From: Kineosphaera sp039812485
GTDB lineage: Bacteria > Actinomycetota > Actinomycetes > Actinomycetales > Dermatophilaceae
Assembly (NCBI GenBank): GCA_039812485.1
Contig: JBDIAP010000136.1
Span: 1-10,467, forward strand
Reading direction: 5' to 3'
Length of the DNA: 10,467 nt
The notes beneath the pieces were generated by a model. The model did no database searches. It had not been told where the DNA came from and saw only the letters and a program-made list of their open reading frames with translations. The position numbers and the translations under genes are program-made. Below, in pieces: positions 4,670-10,467 of the stretch (position 1 is the stretch's first letter; every line of letters starts with the position of its first letter).

Positions 4670-7108
4670 ATGACGACGGCGACCAGCCACGACCCCGACA
4701 CCCACGAGCCCGCATCGCACGAGATCGACCTCGCCATCGGCGGGATGACCTGCGCGTCGTGCAGCTCGCGCATCGAGCGCAAGCTCAACAAGCTCGACGG
4801 CGTCGAGGCGAGCGTCAACCTCGCGACGGAGAAGGCGCACGTGCGCTATCACGACCCGCTGGGGCCCGACGACCTCGTCGCCGTCGTGCAGCGCACCGGC
4901 TACACGGCCGACGTGCTCACCGCGCGGGCGCCGCGCACCCCGTCGCCCAGCGCCGCCGACCCCGCTACCGCCCCCGCCGCGCCGGAGGCCGGTGTCCCGT
5001 CGGCGAGCGCACAGTCGGCCGCCGCCCAGCCCGCAGGCCCACGACCGGTCGCCGTGGCCGAGCCGAGCCCCGCGACCGCCGCGACCACCTCGGCGCCCCC
5101 GTCGCGCTGGGCGCGCTGGCGCGCCCAGTTCGAGGCCGCAGACCTGCGCCGGCGTCTCATCGTCTCGGCCGTCCTCACGCTGCCGCTGGTGCTGCTGGCG
5201 ATGACCCCGCTCGGGCACGGCCTCGGGGTGGCGCGGCCCTGGGTCGAGCTGCTGCTCGCGGCCCCGGTGGCGATCTGGGCGGCGTGGCCGTTCCACCGCG
5301 CCGCGCTGCTCAACGCGCGGCACCTGTCCTCGACGATGGACACGCTCGTCTCGCTCGGCGTCACCGCGGCCTTCGGGTGGTCTCTCGTCGCGACGGTCGC
5401 GGGCGAGACCGGCCACCTCTACTACGAGACGGCGGCGGTCATCACGACCTTCCTGCTCGCCGGCCGCGTCGCCGAGGCGCGCGCCCGCCGCGAGGGCCGC
5501 TCGGCGCTGCAATCGCTGCTCGACCTCGGCCGCGGCGACGTCACCGTGCTGTCGCAGGGCGTCGGCGGCACGACCACCCACACGAGGGTGCCGATCGAGG
5601 ACCTCGCGGTCGGGCAGCGCTTCCTCGTGCGCCCCGGCGAGAAGGTCGCGACCGACGCGGTCGTCCTCGAAGGGTCGAGCGCGGTCGACACGTCCCTGGT
5701 CACCGGCGAATCCGTGCCCGTCGACGTCGGCCCGGGAGACCGGGTCGTCGGCGGCACGATCAACGTCGGCGGGTCGGCGGGTGGCGTGGGCCTGCTCGTC
5801 GTGCGTGCCGAGGCGGTCGGCGCGGACACCCTGCTCGCGGGCATCACTCGGCTCGTCGAGCAGGCGCAGACCGGCAAGGCACCCGTGCAGCGCCTGGCCG
5901 ACCGGGTGTCGTCGGTCTTCGTGCCGTTCGTGCTCGTGCTGGCGGCGCTGACGTTCGCGGGCTGGCTGCTCACCGGCCACTCGGCGACCGCCGCGCTGAG
6001 CAGCGCGGTCGCCGTGCTCGTCGTCGCCTGCCCGTGCGCCCTCGGGCTGGCCACTCCCACCGCACTGCTCGCCGGCACCGGCCGCGGCGCCCAGCTCGGG
6101 GTGCTCATCAAGGGCCCGGAGATCCTCGAGTCGACCCGCCGCGTCGACGTCGTGCTGCTCGACAAGACCGGCACGGTGACGACCGGGCAGATGCGCCTCG
6201 TCGAGATCGCGCCCGCCGGTCGGCTCTCGTCCACGGCCGCGCTGCAGGCCGCCGCGGCGGTCGAGGCCGGCAGCGAGCACCCGGTGGCCCACGCCATCGT
6301 CGCGAGCGCCCGGGAGCGCGGCCTCGACCTGCCCGACGTGCGCGACGTCACGGCGCTGCCCGGGTCGGGAGTGCGGGGGTTCATCAAGGACACCGAGGTG
6401 ACCGTCGGGCGGGCCGCTCTCTTCGAGCGCGTGCCGTCGCAGATCGCGCGGCCGGACGCGGCCGGCACCACCGTCTACGTCGGGTGGGGCGGGATCGCCC
6501 GCGCGGCCTTCACCGTCGCCGACGGCGTGCGCTCCGACTCGGCCTCCGGCATCGGGCGGCTGCACGATCTCGGGCTGCACACCTACCTGCTGACCGGCGA
6601 CAACCCGACGACGGCCGCGGGTGTCGCCCAGCAGATCGGGGTGGCGCCCGACGACGTCTTCGCGGGGGTGCGTCCGGCCGACAAACACGCGGTCGTGCAG
6701 CGCCTGCAGCGCGAGGGCCACGTCGTCGCGATGGTCGGCGACGGCGTCAACGACGCCGCGGCGCTGGCCGCCGCCGACCTCGGCATCGCCATGGGGTCGG
6801 GCACCGACATCGCGATGGAGTCGGCCGACATCGTGCTCATGCGGCCGCAGGTGGCCGCGGTCGCCGACGCCATCGAGCTGTCGCGCCGCACCCTGCGGGT
6901 GTGCCTGGAAAACCTCGCGTGGGCCTTCGGCTACAACGTCATCGCGCTGCCGCTCGCGGCGTTCGGGCTCGTGTCGCCGATGATCGCGGGCATCGCGATG
7001 GCCTCGAGCAGCGTCATCGTCGTGCTCAACTCGCTGCGGCTGCGGGGGGTCGGTCGGCGTGCGCGCGAGGAGGACGAGGAGGACTGGGCCGAGCCGGCGG
7101 GGGCCTGA
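4670..7108 (+). CDS. copA: Cu(I)-exporting P1B-type ATPase
   Basis: Cytoplasmic-membrane ATPase of 812 aa that pumps Cu(I) out of the cell. One N-terminal metal-binding domain carries G-M-T-C-A-S-C (25-31). A disordered Ala/Pro/Ser-rich linker spans about 86-145. Eight membrane helices are visible, near 162-181, 191-209, 222-244, 251-268, 415-437, 441-468, 745-767 and 770-790. Catalytic motifs: T-G-E-S (345-348, actuator), C-P-C (454-456, transport site), D-K-T-G-T (498-502, with phosphorylated D498), S-E-H-P (535-538), T-G-D-N (642-645) and G-D-G-V-N-D (690-695). Y755-N756 and M777-x-x-S-S complete the Cu(I)-specific P1B-1 signature. All key residues are intact. The C-terminal tail is acidic (E-E-D-E-E-D-W). 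The ATG at 4670 has AGGAG (4655-4659) 10 nt upstream. The frame is open back into copZ but has no other start codon before it. It is second in the copZ-copA operon. Confidence 0.96.
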   Translation: MTTATSHDPDTHEPASHEIDLAIGGMTCASCSSRIERKLNKLDGVEASVNLATEKAHVRYHDPLGPDDLVAVVQRTGYTADVLTARAPRTPSPSAADPATAPAAPEAGVPSASAQSAAAQPAGPRPVAVAEPSPATAATTSAPPSRWARWRAQFEAADLRRRLIVSAVLTLPLVLLAMTPLGHGLGVARPWVELLLAAPVAIWAAWPFHRAALLNARHLSSTMDTLVSLGVTAAFGWSLVATVAGETGHLYYETAAVITTFLLAGRVAEARARREGRSALQSLLDLGRGDVTVLSQGVGGTTTHTRVPIEDLAVGQRFLVRPGEKVATDAVVLEGSSAVDTSLVTGESVPVDVGPGDRVVGGTINVGGSAGGVGLLVVRAEAVGADTLLAGITRLVEQAQTGKAPVQRLADRVSSVFVPFVLVLAALTFAGWLLTGHSATAALSSAVAVLVVACPCALGLATPTALLAGTGRGAQLGVLIKGPEILESTRRVDVVLLDKTGTVTTGQMRLVEIAPAGRLSSTAALQAAAAVEAGSEHPVAHAIVASARERGLDLPDVRDVTALPGSGVRGFIKDTEVTVGRAALFERVPSQIARPDAAGTTVYVGWGGIARAAFTVADGVRSDSASGIGRLHDLGLHTYLLTGDNPTTAAGVAQQIGVAPDDVFAGVRPADKHAVVQRLQREGHVVAMVGDGVNDAAALAAADLGIAMGSGTDIAMESADIVLMRPQVAAVADAIELSRRTLRVCLENLAWAFGYNVIALPLAAFGLVSPMIAGIAMASSSVIVVLNSLRLRGVGRRAREEDEEDWAEPAGA

Positions 7109-7123
7109 GCCCGGATCTGAGCC

Positions 7124-7149
7124 GGGCGGCTGGGTCGGGCGGCTGGGTC
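7124..7149. repeat. Two exact copies of a 13-bp tandem repeat
   Basis: GGGCGGCTGGGTC occurs at 7124-7136 and again, directly joined, at 7137-7149; a further GGGC follows at 7150-7153. It is in the short gap between the convergent copA and glyoxalase-like genes, just before the terminator hairpin. It probably arose by slippage in G-rich DNA. Confidence 0.8.
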
Positions 7150-7171
7150 GGGCTCGGACCCCGTGCGGCCC

Positions 7172-7201
7172 CGGCGGGTGGCCCCCTGCGGGGACCCGCC
7201 G
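7172..7201. terminator. Bidirectional stem-loop between copA and the glyoxalase-like gene
   Basis: CGGCGGGT (7172-7179) pairs perfectly with ACCCGCCG (7194-7201). CCCC (7182-7185) pairs with GGGG (7190-7193) around the 4-nt loop 7186-7189, leaving a 2-nt bulge (GG, 7180-7181). It ends 1 nt before the stop codon of the minus-strand gene and lies about 63 nt after the copA stop, so it can serve both convergent transcripts. There is no U-tract. Confidence 0.55.
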
Positions 7202-7202
7202 C

Positions 7203-7844
7203 TCAGAGCGTGATCGGGCCGCTGGGGGTGTCGAACGTGACGCTCAGCAGGCCGGCGGTGCCGTGCGGGGCGACGAACTCGAAGTCGACGACCGTCGAGG
7301 TCTCGCCGGCCTCCAGACCGAGCCAGTCGCGCACCCGGTCGGGGTCGCCGGCGATCGTCAGGGAGCGGATGACGACGCTCGGCTCGTCGGCGACGGCCAG
7401 CGAGGGGTGCAGGCCCATGTCGTCGAATTCGACGAAGAAGGGCAGCTGCGGGTCGCTGATGAGGCCGTTGACGCCGAGCTGACGCCAGTGCAGGTGACGC
7501 CCGTCGGGGAAGACACGGTGACCGGGCATCGACGCGCGCCCGAGTCGGCGCTCCTGCTCGGCGATGTCGTCGACGCGGCACACCCAGCCGAGCCAGCCGC
7601 CGCCCCGCTCCGAACAGGCCCGCACGGCCTGACCGAAGGGCGCCTTGTCGCAGACCGGGTGGTCGAGCACCTCGACGACCTCGACATACCGGCCGTGCGC
7701 CAGGGGCAGGATGACGTTGCGCGTGCCGAAGCTCGGGTGCACCCCGCCGTTGACCGCCCGCACGCCCAGCGCCTCCGCGATCCGGTCGGCCGTGGGGCGG
7801 ACGCCGTCCTTCTCCGCGGCATATGAGACGTGGTCGAGTCGCAT
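7203..7844 (-). CDS. VOC / glyoxalase-like domain protein
   Basis: The 213-aa product begins with M-R-L-D-H-V-S-Y-A, the usual first strand of the vicinal-oxygen-chelate fold, with H5 in the metal-ligand position. The second ligand-like site is in G-R-Y-V-E-V-V-E-V (51-59). A second half with L-H-W-R-Q-L (118-123) and F-F-V-E-F (136-140) suggests the paired beta-alpha-beta-beta-beta modules of this fold. The pattern is closest to the glyoxalase-3-like group, whose members mostly have unknown substrates. No signal peptide is seen, so it is likely cytosolic. The ATG at 7844 has no Shine-Dalgarno sequence, but it lies 4 nt after the stop codon of the methyltransferase gene, so translational coupling is likely. 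The exact substrate cannot be inferred. Confidence 0.8.
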   Translation of the reverse strand: MRLDHVSYAAEKDGVRPTADRIAEALGVRAVNGGVHPSFGTRNVILPLAHGRYVEVVEVLDHPVCDKAPFGQAVRACSERGGGWLGWVCRVDDIAEQERRLGRASMPGHRVFPDGRHLHWRQLGVNGLISDPQLPFFVEFDDMGLHPSLAVADEPSVVIRSLTIAGDPDRVRDWLGLEAGETSTVVDFEFVAPHGTAGLLSVTFDTPSGPITL

Positions 7845-7848
7845 GGCG

Positions 7849-8688
7849 TCATCGTGACACAGGCGCCCCGGTGGCTCGGCTCGCGGGGTGAGGCCGCCGC
7901 TGCCGCACCGCCTCGTAGGCGACGACGGCCGCCGAGATCGACACGTTGAGCGAGTCGGCGCGACCCGCCATCGGGATGCGCACGCGGTGCGTGGCCGCCT
8001 CCAGCAGCTCGGCATCGAGGCCGACCTTCTCCGCGCCGACCGCGACGGCCACGGGACCCGTGTAGTCGACGTCCGCGTAGTCGGTCGTGGTGTCCGGCGT
8101 CGTGGCGACGACGGCGATGCCGCGCTCGGCGAGCCAGGGGAGCACCTCGGCGGTGCTCGCGGCCACGACCGGCACGCTGAAGACGGTGCCCTTGCTCGCG
8201 CGCACGAGGTTGGGGTTGCCCCAGTCGGTCACGGGGTCGGCGGCGATGACCGCGTGCGCGCCGGCGCCGTCGGCGGTGCGCAGCATCGCGCCGAGATTGC
8301 CCGGCTTCTCGACGCCCTGGGCGAGGAGCAGCAGCGGGCGGTCGGGCAGTTCCAGCTCGTGCAGATCGACGCCCGCGGCGTCGACGACCGCGAGGATGCC
8401 GTCCGGCCCCTCGCGGTAGGCGACCTTCTCGAACGCGGCGCGCCCGAGCCGCACGGCCTGCTCGGCCTGCGCCCGCAGCGCGCTCAGGCCCTCGTCGCCG
8501 GCAGGCCCGAAGAGCTCCGGGCAGTAGTAGAGGGTGCGCAGCCGCGCGCCGGCCGACGCGGCGAGCGTCGTCTCCTCGAGCCCGTCGACGAGCGTCGCGC
8601 CGGTCTCGTCGCGCACGCGGCGACGGCGCAGCGCGGTGAGCGCCTTGAGGCGCGGGTTCGCGGGGCTGGTGAGGTGCAGGTCGGCCAT
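7849..8688 (-). CDS. SpoU (TrmH)-family RNA 2'-O-methyltransferase
   Basis: A 279-aa SPOUT-class enzyme that moves a methyl group from S-adenosylmethionine to a ribose 2'-OH in rRNA or tRNA. The N-terminal part (about 1-110) is an RNA-binding, L30e-like substrate domain. The C-terminal knotted domain shows motif 1 at 127-139 (E-K-P-G-N-L-G-A-M-L-R-T-A, with N131 and R137), motif 2 at 215-224 (V-A-V-G-A-E-K-V-G-L) and motif 3 at 238-260 (I-P-M-A-G-R-A-D-S-L-N-V-S, then I-S-A-A-V-V-A-Y-E-A). Motif 2 has A-E-K in place of the commoner N-E-G but keeps E220. The target nucleotide cannot be told from sequence; some relatives give resistance to ribosome-targeting antibiotics, but most are housekeeping. 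The ATG at 8688 has only a weak GGGG upstream, yet homology starts right after it (L-T-S-P-A-N-P-R-L-K). It is the first gene of a probable operon with the glyoxalase-like gene. Confidence 0.92.
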   Translation of the reverse strand: MADLHLTSPANPRLKALTALRRRRVRDETGATLVDGLEETTLAASAGARLRTLYYCPELFGPAGDEGLSALRAQAEQAVRLGRAAFEKVAYREGPDGILAVVDAAGVDLHELELPDRPLLLLAQGVEKPGNLGAMLRTADGAGAHAVIAADPVTDWGNPNLVRASKGTVFSVPVVAASTAEVLPWLAERGIAVVATTPDTTTDYADVDYTGPVAVAVGAEKVGLDAELLEAATHRVRIPMAGRADSLNVSISAAVVAYEAVRQRRPHPASRATGAPVSR

Positions 8689-8719
8689 GGCCCCAGCATC
8701 ATCACACGCGCGCGCCGGT

Positions 8720-8747
8720 CACCGGCCTGGTGCTGGCGTGCCGGGTG
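8720..8747 (-). terminator. Possible terminator hairpin after the 98-aa gene
   Basis: CACCGGC (8720-8726) pairs with GCCGGGTG (8740-8747) if one G is bulged, with a 13-nt loop. The left arm overlaps a separate 13-bp palindrome, GCCGGT-C-ACCGGC (8714-8726), so the site could instead be an operator for the methyltransferase gene that starts at 8688. There is no U-tract, and the two readings cannot be separated from sequence alone. Confidence 0.3.
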
Positions 8748-8760
8748 GCCGAGCCTGATG

Positions 8761-9057
8761 TCAGGCGATCTGGGCGACCGGCGTCTGCGGAAACAGGGGT
8801 CCGTCGGGCAGGCCGTCGCCGTCGACGAGCAGGTCGGCCATGTCCCGCAACGCGCGGGTGTAGCCGAGCAGGAAATCGTCCTCGCTGACGACGCAGCTGG
8901 AGCGCACGGGGCGATCGCCCTGCGGATCCATGCGCTGCGCCCAGGCGCGGATGCACGCGGCGATGGCCACGTGATTGGGGTAGAGCTCGGGATACTTCTC
9001 GACGAAGTCGTCGTCCAGCCCACCGGCCGACGGTCCGACCTGCTGCTGCGTCCGCAT
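8761..9057 (-). CDS. Hypothetical protein, 98 aa
   Basis: I do not recognise a family. The gene is well supported: a strong GGAGG (complement of 9067-9071) lies 9 nt before the ATG at 9057, and codon use is strongly G/C-ending like its neighbours. The protein starts with a polar stretch (M-R-T-Q-Q-Q-V). Its core is Y-P-E-L-Y-P-N-H-V-A-I-A-A-C-I-R-A-W-A (22-40), followed by V-S-E-D-D-F-L-L-G-Y-T-R-A-L-R-D-M-A-D-L-L (57-77); both look helical and amphipathic. The C-terminus is Pro/Gly-rich. Two cysteines (35 and 55) do not form a metal motif. There is no signal peptide or membrane helix. It stands alone between the methyltransferase gene and the repeat-rich intergenic region, which must hold its promoter. 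Confidence 0.78.
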   Translation of the reverse strand: MRTQQQVGPSAGGLDDDFVEKYPELYPNHVAIAACIRAWAQRMDPQGDRPVRSSCVVSEDDFLLGYTRALRDMADLLVDGDGLPDGPLFPQTPVAQIA

Positions 9058-9377
9058 GTGTGTTCTCCTCCGTGAGCAATGCGTCCGAAAAGGTCACTCT
9101 TCTCATCGTCCGCACACACCCCGCCCATGATGGGTTTCCGGGTGGTCAGAATGCGATCTGAGCGACATTTTCTGCACGCTTTGCGGTGGCACCCCAGATC
9201 ACTGGCGACATCGCGAGAGCCGTTGTCCGGCAACATATCTCCCGAGACGGGAGCAAATAGGGAATTCATCGCCCGCGTCTTGGACGGATTTATATCGGAC
9301 GTCCTGGAACGCTGTGGTCGCGTCTTGGACGCGTCCTTATCAGTCGTTCGTCCGACAGGTCGCCGACGCCTTGCGGC
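9058..9377. other. Gene-free region of lower GC with many palindromes
   Basis: These 320 bp lie between two minus-strand genes and must hold the promoter of the 98-aa gene. By hand count 9121-9360 is about 58% GC, clearly below the coding DNA around it. Short dyads are frequent: CCCAT-G-ATGGG (9124-9134), TCAGA-N6-TCTGA (9146-9161), GTTG-N5-CAAC (9222-9234), CTCCCG-AGA-CGGGAG (9239-9253) and CGCGTC-TTG-GACGCG (9319-9333). A TATGTT -10-like hexamer is on the minus strand (9237-9232), without a good -35. Frames are open on both strands but use rare codons and have no ribosome site, so I see no gene here. Confidence 0.6.
9274..9341. repeat. Direct repeat pair, 45 bp apart, with a degenerate copy between
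   Basis: CGCGTCTTGGACG-N6-TATC occurs at 9274-9296 and at 9319-9341; the 17 defined bases are identical in both copies. A related CGTCCTGGAACG sits between them at 9300-9311, so the CGTC cores are spaced 24 and 21 bp, close to two helical turns. Each core is itself a dyad (CGTC-TTG-GACG), and in the last copy it extends to 6-bp arms (9319-9333). This is the layout of a multi-site operator. As an alternative, the last palindrome could be a terminator of the HAD gene, 44 nt after its stop. Confidence 0.6.
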
Positions 9378-10322
9378 TCAGCGCGCGGCCGGCACCCGGG
9401 TCAACACCGCGACGAGCCCGTCGTCCCGCACGTGCCCGGTGACGAGATCGGCCGCGGCCTTGACCTCGTCGGGCGCGTTGCCCATGGCCACGCCGCAGGC
9501 CGCCCAGTCGAGCATCTCGAGGTCGTTGCGCTGGTCGCCGACGGCGACCGTGCGGTCGAGCGTCACGCCGAGTCGGCGTCGCACGCCTTCGAGCGCGCTC
9601 GCCTTCGAGACGCCGGCGGGGGCGACGTCGAGCCAGGCCGTGTAACCGACGGCGTAGTTGACGCCGTGCAGGCCGATGCGCTCGACCGCGTGGCCGAACT
9701 CCTCGACGTGCGCGTCGGGGCTGTAGAAGGTGAGCCGCGTGGTCGGCGATCCCGTCAGCTCTTCCCACGGCGAGACCGTGAGCCGGCCGGAGAGGTCGCC
9801 GTCGGGGAACGGGCCGCTGATGTCGAAACCGACACCGACCCGCTCCACGGCGAAGACGGCGCCCGGCCACGCGTCGCGCAGCAGTTCGAGCGCGGGCCGC
9901 GGGTCGAAGGTCACCTGGTCGACGATGCGGAAGCCGCCCCGCTCGCGGGGATCGAGGCGCAGCGTGACGGCGCCGTTGGAGCACACGGCATAGCCGGTGC
10001 GCAGGCCGAGCGCGTCGATGACCGGCCGCGCCTCGAGCAGCGATCGGCCGGTCGCGATGACGATGTCGTGCCCGGCGGCCGCCGTGTCGCGCACGGCCGC
10101 ATAGACCTCGCTCGAGAGCGTGCCGTCGTGGTGCAGCGTCGTGCCGTCGATGTCGAGCGCCACGAGGTGACGCCCCGGGGGCGTGCCGAGACCGTCGCCG
10201 GGCGCGGGCGAGGCCGCGCCCGTCAGGTCGCCCGAGGCGTCGCGCATCACGTCGCGCGACGCGGTCAGCGGGCTCGTGGTCCAGGGAGTTCCGGCGTTGC
10301 CGGAGTCGAGCGTGAGGCTCAC
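9378..10322 (-). CDS. HAD-superfamily hydrolase, Cof-type (subfamily IIB)
   Basis: A cytosolic phosphatase of 314 aa. Motif I is D-I-D-G-T (57-61, nucleophile D57 and acid/base D59). Motif II is in A-T-G-R-S (90-94). C-S-N-G-A (114-118) follows as in Cof/YbiV-like proteins. The IIB cap lies between roughly 119 and 230. Motif III is K240 in G-V-S-K-A-S-A-L, and motif IV is G-D-Q-R-N-D (262-267). All catalytic residues are present. Relatives act on sugar phosphates, FMN or similar small phosphates, but the substrate cannot be read here. The GTG at 10322 is chosen because AAAGGA (complement of 10328-10333) lies 5 nt upstream. It gives a Ser/Thr/Gly/Pro-rich N-terminal extension of about 50 residues before motif I, longer than usual for the family. 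An internal ATG at residue 26 has no ribosome site. The gene appears to be monocistronic. Confidence 0.9.
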   Translation of the reverse strand: MSLTLDSGNAGTPWTTSPLTASRDVMRDASGDLTGAASPAPGDGLGTPPGRHLVALDIDGTTLHHDGTLSSEVYAAVRDTAAAGHDIVIATGRSLLEARPVIDALGLRTGYAVCSNGAVTLRLDPRERGGFRIVDQVTFDPRPALELLRDAWPGAVFAVERVGVGFDISGPFPDGDLSGRLTVSPWEELTGSPTTRLTFYSPDAHVEEFGHAVERIGLHGVNYAVGYTAWLDVAPAGVSKASALEGVRRRLGVTLDRTVAVGDQRNDLEMLDWAACGVAMGNAPDEVKAAADLVTGHVRDDGLVAVLTRVPAAR

Positions 10323-10386
10323 GTGTGTCCTTTCGGTGATCCGCCCCTGCGTGCCACCGCGCTGCCGTCGTGAGATGACGGCGCCG

Positions 10387-10426
10387 GCTGCGGCGGCGAA
10401 AACGGGCCCCTCCCGGGCTCCGCAGC
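10387..10426 (-). promoter_or_regulatory. Possible leader stem-loop upstream of the HAD gene
   Basis: GCTGCGG (10387-10393) pairs perfectly with CCGCAGC (10420-10426) around a 26-nt GC-rich loop. Within the loop the minus strand reads CGGG-N5-CCCG followed by TTTT (near 10400-10416), like a small intrinsic terminator. It lies 65 nt or more before the GTG start. It may be a leader structure of the HAD mRNA or the end of a transcript from outside the window. Confidence 0.3.
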
Positions 10427-10467
10427 GGATCTGGTGCGTCGTTGAGTCAGCGATGGTCAACACCTTG

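Noticed and set aside
4508..6721. Long minus-strand open frame opposite copA
   Set aside because: Composition is typical of an antisense shadow and copA is unambiguous on the plus strand.
9042..9269. Minus-strand Cys/Arg-rich open frame starting at 9269
   Set aside because: There is no Shine-Dalgarno sequence, codon use is poor, and it runs out of frame into the 98-aa gene.
9079..9645. Plus-strand open frame through the gene-free region, into the HAD gene
   Set aside because: There is no ribosome site, it uses rare codons (AGA, AGG, ATA, TTA) unlike its neighbours, and its second half is antisense to the HAD gene.
10323..10463. Longer HAD start at an ATG at 10463
   Set aside because: The added 47 residues lack family similarity and cover a probable leader structure; the GTG at 10322 has a good ribosome site.
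1..10467. Mobile element, CRISPR array, tRNA or toxin-antitoxin module
   Set aside because: No transposase or integrase domain, no regular repeat-spacer array, no tRNA-like structure and no recognisable toxin or antitoxin were seen on either strand.

Overview
This window is chromosomal DNA of a high-GC Gram-positive bacterium (Actinomycetota). The coding regions use almost only G or C at third codon positions, GTG starts occur, a gene with a leaderless-type start is present, and the terminators lack U-tracts. PurB is of the long E. coli-like type. A motile member of the Micrococcales would fit, but that placement is inference. I see no rRNA, tRNA, CRISPR array, transposase or phage gene. I do not see a new multi-gene system; the unexplained signals are mostly in the intergenic DNA.

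Layout from left to right. (1) The minus-strand 5' end of a gene with a Tat-type signal motif, with a good promoter, cut by the window edge (1-130). (2) A minus-strand hypothetical gene (221-862) that seems to be translated from a leaderless mRNA. It is divergent from (3) purB (914-2335), whose start lies just behind a perfect hairpin. (4) A methyl-accepting chemotaxis protein on the minus strand (2459-4120), convergent with purB; hairpins lie between the two. (5) A divergent copper-export pair on the plus strand: copZ (4336-4554) and copA (4670-7108). (6) A convergent minus-strand pair, a SpoU-family RNA methyltransferase (7849-8688) followed 4 nt later by a glyoxalase-like gene (7203-7844). 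A hairpin separates this pair from copA. (7) A small orphan gene of 98 residues (8761-9057). (8) A 320-bp intergenic region of lower GC (9058-9377), full of short palindromes and carrying a 45-bp-spaced direct repeat. (9) A Cof-type HAD phosphatase (9378-10322) and its leader.

How the genes work together. CopZ and CopA form a cytosolic Cu(I) chaperone and membrane Cu(I) exporter pair, the standard copper-detoxification module; no copper-responsive regulator gene is in the window. PurB serves purine synthesis. The chemoreceptor is alone, with no che genes beside it. The methyltransferase and glyoxalase-like genes are probably co-transcribed and translationally coupled, but their functional link is unknown. 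The other genes are single housekeeping or hypothetical genes.
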